NCBI GenBank assembly: GCA_034008185.1
Contig: CM067082.1
Coordinates: 5,688,984-5,752,983 of the forward strand
Direction of reading: 5' to 3'
DNA length: 64,000 nt
Source: Gorsachius magnificus
Taxonomy: Eukaryota; Chordata; Aves; Pelecaniformes; Ardeidae
The notes under the pieces: generated by a model
What the model saw: only the letters and a program-made list of their open reading frames with translations
The model's database searches: none
What the model was told of the DNA's origin: nothing
In this document: one piece after another, positions 1 to 14,260 of the stretch
Layout: each line of letters begins with the position of its first letter
How positions within the stretch are numbered: the stretch's first letter is position 1
Translations under genes and position numbers: made by a program

Positions 1-3000
1 GATAAATAGATACCAGGCTTTCGGTCTCTCAGTTCTGAAAATATGAAGTCTTTTTTTTTTTAAAAAAAAAAAAAGTTATATTCACTAATTACTCTGGAAA
101 ACATCACTAGGTGCAACATTATGAGACAGTTTAAAACTTCCTAGGCTCAGTTAGTAATGCAGACTGTCTCGAGGTCCTTGACCATTTCTGACAGCAACCT
201 CCTAACTGATGCTGGTAAAAGAACAATATCCCATATAAAGACATGCACTTCTGGAGGAAAACCAAGCAAATCAGACCCATCTGCTTTCATGAGTTCTGTG
301 CAATGAAGAGGGATGAATCTGTGCAACTAAGTGCCACACAGAGCAGCACAGAAGACTCAGGATGCCTGCAGTCCTACATGTTTTGATACCAGCAAGGCCT
401 GTAGCAAATAGATGTGTACAGGACACTAGGTCTTGGGGCACAGGAAAACTTACCACCATTTTCAAAATCAAGGTTAGTGAGATGGTGAGTAAGGGCTAAA
501 CTGAAGACACAGAGGTGATGAGATTCATGGTTAATGAAGCATCGATTCAGCGAAATGGAGGTGACCTCGTCTTTCTCTCTGGCAGGGAAAGTTTGCTGTG
601 CTCTTCACCCACATCTTTGGATACCTTTTCTATATGTTCGTCCTCCGCCCTACACTTGCATCAAAGGCCTATAATACAACATTGGTCCTACTGACACCAG
701 CTGATGTGTACATAATGTATATGGGCACATCCTCTGATCAGACTAGGAGCAAGATCAAAGAAAGTCTTGAATGGAGAAAAATCAAGGAGCACTTAAGCCT
801 TGGAGGAAGTTTAGGCAGGCACTGAAAAAGCAAATGCCACAGCAGTCAGCAGTGGTCAGACACCTGGAGTTAGAGAACACCACCTGCCTACCTATCCTGA
901 AATGAAAAGCTGTTTCAGGGCTAAACAAACCTAAAGACGGCGGTTCCCTAGGTGGGTTCAGTTGCAAGTAAAATATCCCACAAACTTTCAAGAAGCTGGC
1001 TTTACCACAGCAAAAGCTATTTGTTTAATTTTTTTAAACTATGTTCTTTCAGGCTAGGAAAGGTCCTTCACTCTGATAACTTATGATGACCCTTACTCCA
1101 TTCAACATATAATAAAACAGTTTTACAACTCCCTTGTTAGTGGTTTGCTCAGTACACAGTGTTTTAAAATATCAAATCCCATTCATGTCATAGGTACCTT
1201 CACCACAGGTGGTGCAACAACATTTTAAAGGTGCTGAGAAAGAAAACCTGGGACATCAAATATAGATATACTTGGATGCAATTACAGGGGCAAATGATTG
1301 TGTACCAGTGAATCTTGGTTTAATCTAAGCTATGCAATCACCTTCTGTACCCTTTTCAGTATCTTATTATTAACCTCTTGTCTATGGAAACACCACTCTC
1401 AAAATGAAGGAGCAAATGAAAGTAGTTTTAATGTTAGGCTTTAAATCTTAGTTGGGTCTTTATTCAGGAACAAGCACAGTCAGAGCTGACAGTGCAGCCT
1501 ATAAAGCTGCCTAACACTTTCACTTCTATATGACCCCTCTTTTCCAAAGTTTTGCCAGACTTTCATACAATTATGGAATAACTTTAACTGCTTTGGCTAA
1601 AATATTCTGTCTGCCTATTTCTGAGCTATTTCTTCCTGCCTTTTTTTTGGTTAGTTGGTTGGTTTGGAGTTTTTTTAGTATTATTTTCCCCCCAAACTCT
1701 ATGCCTTAATTTCAGAAAAAAAATATTTGACTGTGAGTTGTAACAAGGAAATGGAAAAACTGCTTGTTTTACCCAGGTCCTGAGATTTGTTGGGAAGTCG
1801 ACCATCCAGATGTTTCACAGCAGACATGACATCCCCCTTGTGCCAGGGACGCACCTTCTGCTGCTCCTATTAAAATTCATCCCCATTAATTTTAGCTATG
1901 AGCTGTTGAAATACCCATTTGCACATACTCAGTAGGGATATATGGGAGTCTGCGCACTACATTTTGCTAAGATGCCACCCACACAAGTGTTCTTTACTCC
2001 CTCACTATACCTCCTTGTTGGCAGGACTGGGTGTACAACTATCTAAAATACATACGGCTACATGTGTTAATCTACAATGCAGACATCTCCATCTCCAACT
2101 GAGAATGCCACTCTTCCCTTACAGATAGTGCAGAGCTGGCCCGTGTGGTCAGTCGAGCTCAGGATATGATACATTTCACCCGACCTCTGGTCAGATCTAT
2201 TCTGAACCCCAAGCTCTTCATGGGAACATCTCTAGTTCTCCGTGGGAGGTTAAAAGCTCAGGTGCAGGCCTCTACATTGCAGACAGGTAAAGTTAGTTGA
2301 GATTAATTTTGCCTGAAGAATCTAAGTAGTCCAGTACTGTAGAAATTGAGCAGTAACGTGTCCTGGGAATCTGTCATAATCAAATATGTAGAGGGAGAAA
2401 TTACTTGCCTGAACATTTTTTTAGCATAATTTCTGGGTGGAATTTTTTACATTATTTCTTCCCAAATTAACTCAATTTACTAGGGGTTTCTGGCCCATTC
2501 CAACTTCTCTAATGGAATGAGAAAAAGAAGAAAGAAACTGCAAACCTAGGAAAGTGTCAAGCTAGCCAGATGCAGTGAGGTGCCAGTGGAAATTCTTATT
2601 GTGCAAGGATTAAGAGCAAAAGGAACAATACTATATAAACTGACATTTTAAAACAAAGACTTATTTCTGCAATAGAAAAAATCTCTCTCAAACAAATACA
2701 TGTAATTTTAAAACAAGGGAAAGAGTTTAAATATTTGGAAAATAATTATGGAAATCGGTTCTAGGGGGAAAATAAGACCTGGACTCACATAAACTCAAGT
2801 GGGATTGCCTACTGTTAAAATACATGTAGAACAGGTATCGGGATATGGCAATGTAATTCAAGTTTCAGTTTATAGTGTGGGTCTGGACTCAAATTCCTAG
2901 ACTCAAGTTCTGCTGATGCTCTGGTCTAACAGGCTTGTTAAATTAGCTTGGATTTGCCTTACTGACAGCATGGAAGTCTACAGGTAGTCATTCTTTGCAT

Positions 3001-6000
3001 ATGCCCTGAGCTGCCCTCCCCCATTTGCTTTCATCATGGACATTACCTACTGTTCCAGAAGCTAAAATGGCACTCCAGAAGAAATTGGTGAAGTGCTAGT
3101 AGTGTCTCAAGACTCTACATTCTCCTTTCTCCCAAGCCTGCTAAATTAATTTTAATTCCTTCCCCAGCTTCTGACCCCTGTATGAGTTCCAGAAAGAGCC
3201 AAGTGTGGAGATGATCCTCTCTTCTCCAACAGGCAGGAAAAGCAAGAACTGCAGAGATGCCAGAAGAAATTGCTTTCGCTGCAAAAGCTGGACTGAGAAG
3301 TGCTTGCAGAGAAATATTGTTCCTTTAGAGGTGGACATACGTCTACTCCCTCAGCAGAAGAAATAGCTGTTCTTGGACATTCCTCTCCAAGAGCCAATGA
3401 AAGAGGAAAAGACAGTCAATCCACAGAGATACTTCCTAAAGACCAGTTAAGGGTGACAGTAAAGAATGGGCAGGTTTGTAATTTTGCGAGAGACTGAGGA
3501 TGCAGATACACAAGCAGCAAGTTCCCTGGTCTCCTGATATATGCCTTGTGCTCTCCTGGCTTCTCAGTTGTCATCTGTCTACATGTTAGTGCTGTAGAAG
3601 CTGGATTCTTAATAAGCAGCATCTGTAATGTAGCAAGAGCCTTGGAGGAGCAATCTCTGGTGACAGACGGTGGGAAGCTTGACCAAACTGGTAGCCTCTG
3701 TTGCAGCTTCTGTGAACTGTTCATCCAGAAACTTCTCGGCTGTTTGTTAGCTACTGCACTTGAGAACATGACTATCCTTGGTGTTGCTGAAGAGCCTGTT
3801 TACCGCTACAGCCCTTAATGGGATACAGCATGTCTCTGCTGCGTGTTCTACCAGCTCGAACTGCAAAAGGGAGGAGGGGAAGAAAGGGGTAGGGCTTTGC
3901 TCCTGCTTCCTTTTTCCGTTAGGAGAGTTGTGAGGGAACCAGCCTTCAGTTGGAATGGATACTGCATGGGGATAGCGGGGTCTGCCAGCCCCTTCAGTAT
4001 CTCCACACCTTGCCCTAAAAAAAATGTGGAAAGGCTTGATGATTCAGATGGCATTTCCTGCAGCCTAAACAGATTCATCGGTGACTTTATAATGTTTGTC
4101 ATTCTAATATTGCTACTGATAACCATGTAAGTGATCATCATGGCTTTCATGAGTTTGTGCAGGGTGTCAGTGAAGGAACGGAAAGTATCTGTTAATGCAT
4201 TTTATTTGGAAGTGCCCTTCACTGGTGGAGTCATATACTTGGAAGACTGAGGAGGAATCAAGAATGAAGTGGATTGCTGAAGATGGTGAAAGGTCTCACT
4301 TACTGGTCACCACAAGTGAAGGATGTGTCTCCAACATCTACTCTTCTCTACCACAGTTGTTGCCTGGTCTCAGGCTTCACAGGTATAGCTGAAAATTATT
4401 TATTTCTTATTTGTAAACTTGCAGAAAATGTTCTGAGGTGTTTCAGGGAAAGAAAATCAATAGTTATGACATGGCTTCTACACTGGAAGACCCTGAAACC
4501 TGATTTTAAAATGCTGTTCACTGTGAGCAGAACGAAGAAAACAGGGACTAAGAGTGAGGGTTGAAGTGGTCAGAATTTACGGTGAGTTAGTCTGGTGTTT
4601 GTGTCTATGTGTGTGCATGTTGCTGGTTCTCTTCCATCCATGAAACAGGCATCCAAAACTAATGAATTTGGCTGTGAAGAGACAGGCTATACTCTTCCTG
4701 TCATTTGAAATGGGGCGAGGGGGGTGGGATGGGGTGTGCTGTCCACTCCCAGAACACAAGAGTGCATTTGAAAGTAAAAATAACTCTTTTTGTCCATTCA
4801 CAAGGAATATAAGTTACCTTAAAATGTACCTTCTTCCCTGGCTGCCAGAGAGGACTTGCTCCCCTACCTGCTATTTGAACTTTTCCATAGCTCTTGCTAC
4901 TGTGTTCCTCACTTTCAGGCTTCCTCATGCATCCAAATTTTTCTTCATTCCTTCAGTGTCCCTCTGGTTTCCCTACAACCCCTTTATCCTTTAAGAGAGA
5001 TGTTACCCTGAGAATGAGGAAGGGATTGACCTGGCCAGCATGGCTTTATCCCAGAAGATGCTGTACCAAGGAGAAGAGGGTCCTCTCCAGCTAGGTGGGA
5101 AATTACAGCTTGAAGAAAGTCACCACCAGCTCCTCTGTTCCTGCCAATCAAGTCGGCAGAAAGGTTCTGCATAATTACTAAGTCTCACAGCCATCAGTGT
5201 ACTCATAAGGTTATTTTCCAACCTAGGGAGTCCAGTTAGGTGGAAAATATTCCTTTGATTTATGGCCCTGAGATAGTCAGCTCATAAATTAGCGTTTGCG
5301 TTGGCAGCTTCAGTATGTGCCTTTTACATCTGAAGGCTGCAGGTAGCAGCGAGTGACAGGAAGGCATCAGACTGGGATGTGTAAAACACACAGAAACTGT
5401 GTTTACTTTCCATGTCTCAACTGAGAAGGCATTTTGCTATGAGTGTTATCCCATGGCTCTTTAAATGCTTTATTATTTATAGACATGACTTGGATAGTAT
5501 TGAAAGCAAGATTTCTGGGTGACAGTAAATGGTGAGGAGAGGTAAATAATGAAGAACAATGCAGTTAGACACAAAGGGTCTTAGACCATTTAAGTAATTG
5601 GGCAAAAAGATGACAAATCCAGTTCGGTGCAAGTAAATGTAGAATAATGAGTCTTGGAGCAAAGAATAAAAAGAGAGAATATCTTAACTAGGAGAAAGCC
5701 ACAGCATACCAACTAGCAAAGAGATCTGAGGAGCTAATGGAGAGAAATCTCCGTAATGCTTAGGATATAACTGCTCCTGAATGGGTGGAATCACAGAGGA
5801 ATAAGAAAAGGGTCAAGAACTGAATTTTTCATAGACGTAAAACCCTCTTAGGTTATCTTGTCCATCCCCTCGCATCCTCTAAGAGACAATTCTTTCTGCA
5901 AAGAACCCTATTGTGTTGAATTATGAGGACTGTCAAGGTGATTTATAAGGCAGATTTAGTTAGAGCGCGAACATTTTTGCTAGCCAGCACAAAAACCTGA

Positions 6001-7945
6001 ACATTTTGGATGAGATTCTGGCCTCACTCACGCAGATGTAGATAAAGCCACCTGTGCAATTTTGAGCTGACTCTCCCATGCTATACCGGAGGATATACAC
6101 ACTTATTTATCCTCAGAACTGGAATGTTACCCCAGGCTTTGCAGTACCGGGGTTTTAGCTACAGCTGCAGCTGAGACAATGCAGCATCTGGTGAAGATGG
6201 GTTTTCTAATGGAGAAATTCACAGGATCTGTGAAGCCCAAGCTGACTTAAGACTGGTGATTGGAATCCTATTCCAGCTCTTGCATGGCTGCTGCATGGTG
6301 ACCCAGTTCAGATGTTGATCCGGATAAAGCATTATCTGCTTTCTCAGCAGACCCACTGACTTCAGAAGATATTATTAGAGAGTGAAGAGAGTAGGAGCTG
6401 ACCTTTGCAGTAAGAATATAAACACAAATAGCAAGAATCAAAGCCCAAAACTGTCAGCTTAAAACCTCGTGTTCAAGTCCCCCTAGAAACATACACATCG
6501 TGTATCAATGAGTATTTGACATCAGTGTTTTCCAGGTTCTTGAAGTTCTCCTTTGCTTTTGTTCTCTGCTGCTGGAATCTGCACCAAAGTCCACCTGGGA
6601 TCCAGAAAAAAAGTCTAAATTCCTTGCCTTATCTGGGAAGCAGAAGACCCAGGTTCTGACCTTCCTCCAAGGGCTGGTAACATGCTTCACATTTAACAGG
6701 CTTAGAAGCAGCGAGAGGAATCCAGACCTCCCCTTTCCATAGGAAGTCAGAGCAGACCACAGCCCTCTTGTGCTTCTGCCCAAAGGGTCAATGAAGGTTG
6801 TGCTCCTGTCTTCTTTTCACAGAAGGGGTGAAGACCTCTCCTAAAGCTTGGATTTACACACATGGGCAATATACCTCTTGCTTTGAGGGGCTTACTCATC
6901 CCAGCATCTCTATCAAAGAACAGAAATGGCATCTGTTGAGTGGTATAGCATTGCTCTAAAATGGAAAGAAACCCCTGCTCATGTCTTTCAGAGGATAGAC
7001 CTTTGTTGCTTCTTCAGGGAGGGTTGGAGGGCTTCAGTATTTTCTGTTCTGAGAAGATGGAGGAATCTTCCTGCTACCCTGTGCTGGGTGAAGGAAGAAT
7101 GAGAAAAGGATGCAGCAGAACTCAGTCTCCCTGTACAGTGCTATAGGGAATCAGCCCTGAGTGCTGGGTTCTGGATATCAGATGCCTAGGATCCTGCACA
7201 CCAGGGAGCTATTATGGTGCCTACATCTTTCCATGGAAAAATCCTGATATCCACAAGTGAGTTTAGTGCAAAATTAACAGAGTAAACTAATCAGAGAACT
7301 GCCATTTTGTTAATTCAGCCTTGGAGAAACTTACCTCTAGGTAAAAAATAGCTGCAATATCCTTTTTTCATGTCAATGAGGTGTATATTCTACTGCATCA
7401 CTCACCTCTGTCACTTCTTATTTCCAAACGTTGCTGGGGGACCAGAAAATGCTTACACTGTTAAACACAGGTGATTTCAGAAGCTAACACTCAACTGGAA
7501 TTTGAGATGTTAATTAAAAGGTTGGTTTCCTGATCTCTAGCTCCTTTTTTCTTTTCTGTTTGAATCAGGCTGGGCAGTACTTCTGAAGGGGTAAGGCTGA
7601 GGTTGGGTAAGGTAGAAATAAGTAACGCAGGGTGGGATGGAAGCAGGACTGGTGTGCTGCTGGAAGGAAGCCTTGCACATTGCACTACAGTGGGCACCAA
7701 ACAGCTCCCTTTGTATAAAGGGTCCATTTTAACAGGGATTTTCCAAGAGCTGTACCTAAGATGTGGAAGGTGGAGGCAAAACCTTGATCCACAGCAAAAT
7801 TTTCCATGCTACCATTGTAAAGGTACTTCTGGTTTCATATCACTGTCTGTAAAACCTAGACATGCACAAACACACAGCATGCATACAGAGCCCCTCTCCA
7901 TCTTCCAGGGGCAGGATACCAATAAAAGCATTAAAATTCTCTATG
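1..7945. other. Intergenic DNA, no gene recognised
   Basis: I see no recognisable gene in this stretch. The open frames are all short (at most about 117 codons), occur on both strands of the same DNA, and resemble no family I know. Positions 51-74 are a T11/A13 block, an AT palindrome that could fold into a hairpin. If the mammalian gene order holds, the end of TRAPPC9 should lie upstream, but no TRAPPC9-like exon was seen here. Confidence 0.6.
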
Positions 7946-8050
7946 TAGGGACATGGTTTAGGGGTGGACTTGGCAGTGTTAGGTTTATGGTTGCACTCGA
8001 TGATCTTAAAGGTCTTTTCCAACATAAGTGGTTTTGTGAGTCTATGATTT
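7946..8050 (+). mobile_element. CR1 LINE 3'-end fragment
   Basis: About 105 bp matches the CR1 3' terminal region. It has the 'gacatggtttaggggtgg' block, then 'gatcttaaaggtcttttcca', and ends in a decayed 'tctatgatt' tail. It is a 5'-truncated relic with no coding capacity, diverged from the other CR1 copies in the window. Confidence 0.8.
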
Positions 8051-9710
8051 CTCATAGCTTGGCCTTGGAAGTCTTTAAAATGCTTGGGAGATTTCTTTGA
8101 CATTTAATTCCTTTTTCTAAGAGATGTGGTCTTTCTGCAAGGTGTGTTGTTTGTGAGGGGACACTAGACTCAGCTGAAACCTACTTGGAGCTTTGATGTT
8201 TCGTGGAAAAATAATTTTTCTTTCTGATAAAGAACTGACTTTCTGGAGCAGTACTGAAATAATGCTATTTTATTTATTATTCTTATTTTCTTTCAAAGCT
8301 GGGGTCACTGTCTGTTCCTGAAAAAGCTGCTTACAAGCCTCCGCAGCAATTTGTTTCCTTCTGATGCCTTGTTCACAAGGCCCTTGAAGAATGTGACATC
8401 ACATTGGTTTCTCAACACATAAATGAAATGGTTTTGCTGCTCTTTGATCTGCTATAGGTTCCAAATACCTTTACTTGGTTATCAAATGGATACTAACCAG
8501 TTATGTGATTATCAGGTATCCATTTAAAAGTTTTGACACACCAAAAGGTCAAATGCTTCAAGATGCCTTCCCTTTTTGAATACAAGGCTACAGAACTTTC
8601 TCATAAATTCTGATGTTGTTTTAAATGTTATATTAGGCTTTAAAATAATACTATCCCCATCCTTCATTAGAGGAGATGTCCCAACACTCATATAATCTCC
8701 AATACTTAATGATATTCATATAGTCACATGCAGGATCATATCCCACCAGCCCAGACCCTGGATTAATGTCACTTTGAGAAAGAAATTCCATATTTGAAAG
8801 ACACAGTAAGATTCTTCATAAAAAAAAGGTCTGTCTGAGATGTCTTGGTGGGATGACATATTGTGCTGAGGGAGCAGGAGCAAAAGAGAATTGAACACAG
8901 AGGGATACACACAAGATAGCAATTTCTATAGGATCGATGTGTGTCATGTAGCACATTCTACTGGGAACAAAAAGCATATCTCTAGTAACTAACTATTAGG
9001 GCCAGTTCTGTAGAGGAAAAATGATGTTCTTTCCATTTAATTTTTTAAATCAAGAGTAGATATCTTTCCAAAAGTCGTGGCGTATTTCAAAGAGGAAGGA
9101 GGAACTGAACGCAGTGATGTCTGCCTGGAAATCATGATAGCTGGTTACCCCCTCAACTTGAAAACTCTGGGTGGAGTTCTGCCTTCACTAGAACAGGAGA
9201 CAATGGGATTTTACCACATCAAGTGATGCCTTGTACATCCAGAAGATAGACACACATACCTGTATTTTATATTAAATCAAAATCTGAAACACAGTTAATT
9301 TGGTTTGTATCAGTCATTAGAGGAAGAACTCCAGGTCAGGTGGCAAGAGGCAAACACAACTAGTGTTTTGATGGGAAGGTGTCCAGTAGCATCACAGTCG
9401 GATAAAGACAGCAGTCACTGAAATGCTGGAGTTGGGTCAGAAAAGCCAGAGGATACTATCTACAAGCCTTGCTTCTGAACTTCAATAACAGCATCAGAGC
9501 AGGACAAGAAGTAGTACTGTCATAGAGGAGGAGCAACGTGGGCTGATTTCTGAAAGAATGTGCTGAGCTCAGCTACACCGCTGCATTTAGCATCAAAGCG
9601 AGCTTTCTAAGTCTGGGAGTGTAGTAGGACATATTATCATGGATTGGCATATTTACAGTGATGGAAATTACTATCTAGGCTTGAAGGAAAATATATAAAA
9701 TGCCTTGTAA

Positions 9711-9750
9711 GTGTGTGTATGTAGTGTGTGTGTATATATATATATATATA
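9711..9750. repeat. (TG)n/(TA)n microsatellite
   Basis: A compound dinucleotide repeat: an interrupted GT run is followed directly by about nine TA units. It is probably length-polymorphic. Confidence 0.9.
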
Positions 9751-10591
9751 AAAAATGGGTCTGCATTGACTATGTGGTGTTTTTACAACACCTGAACATG
9801 AAGTGCATGTACATGGGGCATTTGGACCACTGGCACCCGTTTTGTATGAGAGTGCATGGTGCTGCCATCCAGTGAAAAGGGAACTGGACAGGGGCTAAGT
9901 TCAGCAAAGGAGACCTGAATTGTCCTACAAGCTTTGTTGAGATAATTTGACCTATGGAAGCATCTTGGACAAAATCAGTGTAAATCTGTGTCCCTCACCT
10001 TTGCAATCAATAAAACGGGACATTGTAGTGTGCTCTGTGAGTATAATGAAATCTACAGCGACCAAAACCTTGATGTCAGAGTTAGGAGGCTTAGTATGGG
10101 AGTGTGGTACATGGCCTTATGGATGAGTAAAAGACACACTCCTCACTCCAAAAGAGGATTAGAACCTTCTTGTGCCTTTTACTGCTCCATTGCAATTGGT
10201 GAAGCCTCTGATTAAGAAGCAGTACTTGAGAGATAACAAATTTTCAGTGATTACCATGGGAACCACAAACGATTTCATAAGGGTGGAGAAATTATAAAAA
10301 GTTCTAATTGAGAGAGGATGAGGCTTAAAACAGTTTCTATGGAAACCAGAGGTGGCATCCAAAAAAAGTGTGTGTACTAATCTGACAGTCTGATTGGCAG
10401 GTAATTGGTTCAGTGTTGGAGTGGTGGAAGCCTTGGGATGTGAGATCAAGTGTCCATCACACAAGTATATAAAACACATCATCTTCTGAAAAGGAGCTGG
10501 AGCCTCAAACTCTTTCCCTCCCAGCAGAATACTCTCATCACTCAGTTGGTGAATCATTTTCATTCTTGTCTCTGTGCTGAGTAAATCTGGC

Positions 10592-10608
10592 TTTTTTTTT
10601 TTTTTTTT
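10592..10608. repeat. Poly-T tract (T17)
   Basis: An uninterrupted run of 17 T. It is followed by a pyrimidine-rich stretch and 'aattgcag', which resembles a splice acceptor, but there is no credible exon after it. Confidence 0.9.
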
Positions 10609-13089
10609 CTTTATTTTAATTGCAGTATAGATCAACTTCAACAGAGATGATGAATAGAGCTGCTCCCTCACCCTACACAAAGGGTAGAACTCATGAGGGT
10701 GCTTTATGGACAGCAGGAGATAGGGTGCTTTTATAGATATCAGATATGGGCTCCAGTGTCCTTTTGCTCAGACAGAAAAGAGAAATGAACACAGACTTCC
10801 AGCCTTTAGTAAGAACTCTGAATAGTTGGATGAGATACTTGCCTGTGTTTTCCAGGACTTCAATTTCTTATGACTGACTGGCTAATATCCAGCTAAGCTC
10901 GGTTCGCAGAATTCAGAATTTCTGAAGTACTTTTACTTCAGATCACAGTGGGATCCCAAGGTCACAATGTCCTGTATGTGAAGGAACCTACAGGCGTACA
11001 ATAAACCAGCTAACCTAGTATTTATATTTACCAGAACCATTTGCTTTTAGGGCAAGTGGAAAACTGTTGTCAAGAGTTTTGGGGAAGACATAGGATGAGC
11101 AAATCAAATCTTTGTTCTCTTTCATGGGGCTACAGCCCAAGTACATTACAATATCCTTCAGTCTGATGCCTGAAGAAGGAAAATAACATAACACTGTTGT
11201 CAGTAAATTAGATAAATAACAGGCCTTTGGCCAGCTGCAAGTTGCTGAAGTCCTCAGCAAAATCTTTGCCAGCTCAGTGGTTTGGCAGACACATACTTTC
11301 CTCCAGTATTCTCTGAGCTCACCAAATTCATTTCTCCATTCAGCAGATGTAGACAGAAAAGCCTATCACTTTGAAATACTTTATGGATCTGAGGTGTTTT
11401 GAAAGAAGATAAAACCTTTCAATTGAAAGACCTAGAAGGCTGGTCTGCAATCTCTGGGACACTGGTTCATGGCCCGACCATTACTATCCATAACCATGAT
11501 CTAAATGAAGTATTGCAAAACTATTAGGAGAAAAAGCATCCCTTAACTTAGCAAATGTGCATTTGGAGAATTTACTTTGCCCATTTTCTGATCACAGAAT
11601 TACCAGTGCCAGCATGGTCTAGGCTGGAGCCATCTGCAGAACGGCCATGCTTCCCACAGTCAGTGGCCAAATTTTTAGGTAAATCTGTAACCAGAATGGC
11701 TGCTATATCAAAACCTCTGTATGCTCCAGCATAAATTGGAATTGAAGAACAGTACACATAGGTAGTCAAGGAGATCAGGAAGATTTCTTGCTCCACTTTT
11801 GGTCTGGCCATTTTAGATTAATCTTGGGTCTTCACTCTGTGTTTTATATATAGGACTAAAGTTAGGTGATTTTTATAGATATCACACCTTTGAAAAACAT
11901 TGAAATGTCTGCCTGGATAATAAGCTTAAGCTGTAACCTTTCAAGGATTTTGTCTTTATAGTATGACAAAACGATCGTTTTCCGTAGACTGAAGGGCTCA
12001 GAGAAGCTACAAGGATGGTGCTGGCACCCATTTAAAGACTCCTCTTAGAATAATGCCACATTAATAGGCAACATGCAACTGGAGGGGCTCTTGGGCAGTC
12101 ACCCTGCTTTGTGGTTCAGTGAATCCATTGCTGCTTGTACTGCGTGTTCTTTGTAACAGCATTTCACAAAAACGGGGCAGCAAACTAAATAGAGCAGGTG
12201 AAGAAAATGACAGGAGATGTAGCTCAGTGCAAGAACACCCAGGGCTCCATCCTGCTCACTGAGCCTGGGTAGCCTTATTGTTGGTTTTTTCTCTCAAAAA
12301 CTGTGCATTTTTTTTTTAATTTTCATGTATGTTTTTATTCCCATTGCCACCAGTGGGCAAGGAGACAATCAGAGAAACAGACTTGACCCAGACATACTTC
12401 TGCTTGGATGCTTGCGTGTCTGCTATTTTTCTGATACATTCACGGATGCTGTAGGTCTGTGCCCTGTCTTATCACGAACCATGCAAAATTTTCCCAGCAA
12501 CCGAATCATTAATCCATATTTCATTTCAGATCTTGCAATTGCACTTCTCAGAAGTGCGTGTCTGTGCGGGGGAAGGTGTGTAATAACCTTACTTGTATAC
12601 ATGCTCAATAGAAAGCAATAGTGAAAGTTTCTGGTTTGCACAGGTGGGTTTTGCAGGTTGGGCTTCATCCTTGCCAGTACAGTGTGCCGGTAGTTTTAAG
12701 CCCCTCTGGAGATTTGCACATCTTTTCTATGCAAATAAAATGTTCCACTAGCTACAGAACTATCAGCTGCAAAAAAGGCAGCCATCCTCTACCATGGTGG
12801 ACAGAAGGCAGCACCAACCACCTTAGGTGGGACCAACATGCAGGAATAACCACTGGGTCAAGATCAGGTGAACTAAATGAAGGCGCTTTTGCGGGGCTTA
12901 GGCAGGAGATGCTTAGCCTGTGGAGATTAAGAGAACTTTGAGCATGTGCAGAGCAGTTGTTTGTTACCACTTAGGAGCAAAGTTTTGAGGGTAGAATAAT
13001 ACTTTGCATGAGAACATAACTGTGCTGTTCTGTAGCAGTCAAAAATACAAATCAGATATTGGAAAAAGGAGTTGAGAACGTGAGAACTT

Positions 13090-13560
13090 CGTCATACTTG
13101 CGTAAATCCATACTGTTCACATCCTTATGACTGTTGTGGCCCATCTGTCTCAAAAAGGTACATCAGAACTGAAAGGCATGGAAAGGGTGACACAGCAAGG
13201 GACAGCTGTGTGAGGGATGATTAAAAGACTAAGATTCTTCTTCCTCAAAAGGGGACAGCAGAGGAGGACTTCTAAAGAGGCCTTTTAAAAGCTGGGTGGT
13301 GTGGAAAAAATGAAAGGAGTTTTCTTCATGTCCTCTTTCAATACAAGGACTAGGGGATAATAATGAAACTAGCAGGCTGCAGATTGCAGGTCCAGAGCAA
13401 ACAAGAGGATACAGTCCCTTGTGTAATGTATAATTAGGCTGTGAGATTTCTTCCCATGGGATGCTGTAGATACTAAAAGTTTACATGGGTTCAGGAAGCA
13501 ATTGGGCAGATTCCTAGAAGAAAATATCCGCTAAGGACTACGAAATACATAGACACAATA
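13090..13560 (+). mobile_element. Ancient CR1 LINE fragment
   Basis: A heavily diverged + strand CR1 segment. It keeps the usual order of CR1 3' landmarks: a 'ttttaaaagctgggtggtgtgg' stretch, then 'caaggactaggggataataatg', then a region equivalent to 'ttcttcccatgggatgctgtag'. All frames are broken. It belongs to an older generation of CR1 than the copy starting at 13781. Confidence 0.6.
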
Positions 13561-13780
13561 TCTGGGTCAAGAATTCCTAGATGACAATTTACAGAAGCTG
13601 GGCAAATATCAGCACATGCTGACTCTGTTCTTTCTTTTTCTTAGGAATCCACTTCTGGCCAATGTCAGGAATGGGTTGATGACTTGAAGGAAATTTGGGT
13701 CCCACCTGGAAAGCTGCTGCCTCATGAAAAGAAGTGGATTTGTGCAGGAATCTAGCTGTGAGAAAGAAAAGCTGAACGTG

Positions 13781-13877
13781 GAATCATAGAATCATAGAAT
13801 CATTTAGGTTGGAAAAGACCTTTAAGATCATCAAATCCAACCGTTAACCTACTCCTGCCATCCCACCACTAAACCAT
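13781..13877 (-). mobile_element. CR1 LINE 3' end, outer element part 1
   Basis: The 3' terminus of a minus-strand CR1. On the + strand it reads as repeated 'gaatcata' units, then 'tttaggttggaaaagacc', and stops at 'ccaccactaaaccat'. In the CR1 at 30870-31388 the sequence complementary to 'aaaccat' continues directly into 'tccctaagcacc'. Here that continuation reappears at about 14261, so this is one element split by a later insertion. Confidence 0.9.
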
Positions 13878-14260
13878 AGAATCATGGAATCACAGAATCA
13901 TAGAATGTTTGGGATTGGAAGGGACCCCTAGAGGTCATCTAGTCCAACCCCCCTGCAGTGAGCAGGGACACCTTTAACCAGATCAGGTTGCTCAGAGCCC
14001 CATCCAACCTGGTCTTGAATGTTTCCAGGGATGGGGCCTCCACTACCTCTCTGGGCAACCCATTTCAGTGTTTCACTACCCTCATTGTAAAGATTTTTTT
14101 CCTTATATCCAGTCTAAACCTACCCTGCTTAAACCATTTAAAAGTTTAAAACCATTACCCCTTGTCCTGTCACAGCTGTCCCTACTAAAAAGATTGTCCC
14201 CATCTTTCCTATAGGCCCCTTTAGGTACTGAAAGGCCACAATCAGGTCTCCCCACAGCCT
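13878..14260 (-). mobile_element. CR1 LINE nested inside another CR1
   Basis: A 5'-truncated minus-strand CR1 of about 380 bp with its own 3' repeat terminus at 13878-13905. It carries the ORF2 C-terminal region and 3' UTR. It is closely similar to the + strand copy at 63580-63922, including the 'ccctgcagtgagcaggg' and 'aaccagatcaggttgctc' blocks, so the two are the same subfamily. It interrupts the CR1 whose halves are 13781-13877 and 14261-14568, which makes it the younger insertion. Confidence 0.88.

Larger units (their letters stand above)
8051..13089. other. Intergenic DNA with simple repeats only
   Basis: No gene is recognised. The longest frame, a 173-codon minus-strand ORF at 10159-10680, runs through the T17 tract at 10592-10608, which creates a lysine run, and looks accidental. 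A microsatellite and a poly-T tract are listed separately. Confidence 0.6.

Noticed and set aside
550..830. Possible exon after a splice-acceptor-like 'tctttctctctggcag' at about 570-585
   Set aside because: The following 75-codon frame resembles no family and no matching donor or neighbouring exon is visible.
7603..8100. 165-codon + strand ORF
   Set aside because: Its last third runs through a CR1 3' fragment and the rest has no family resemblance.
10159..10680. 173-codon minus-strand ORF
   Set aside because: It depends on a T17 tract that gives a lysine run and has no recognisable domain.
12209..12256. tRNA-Ala-like sequence
   Set aside because: It has 'gatgtagctcagtg', like an A box, and a weak B-box-like 'cccagggctccatcc', but no anticodon arm and no cloverleaf. 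At most it is a tRNA-derived relic.
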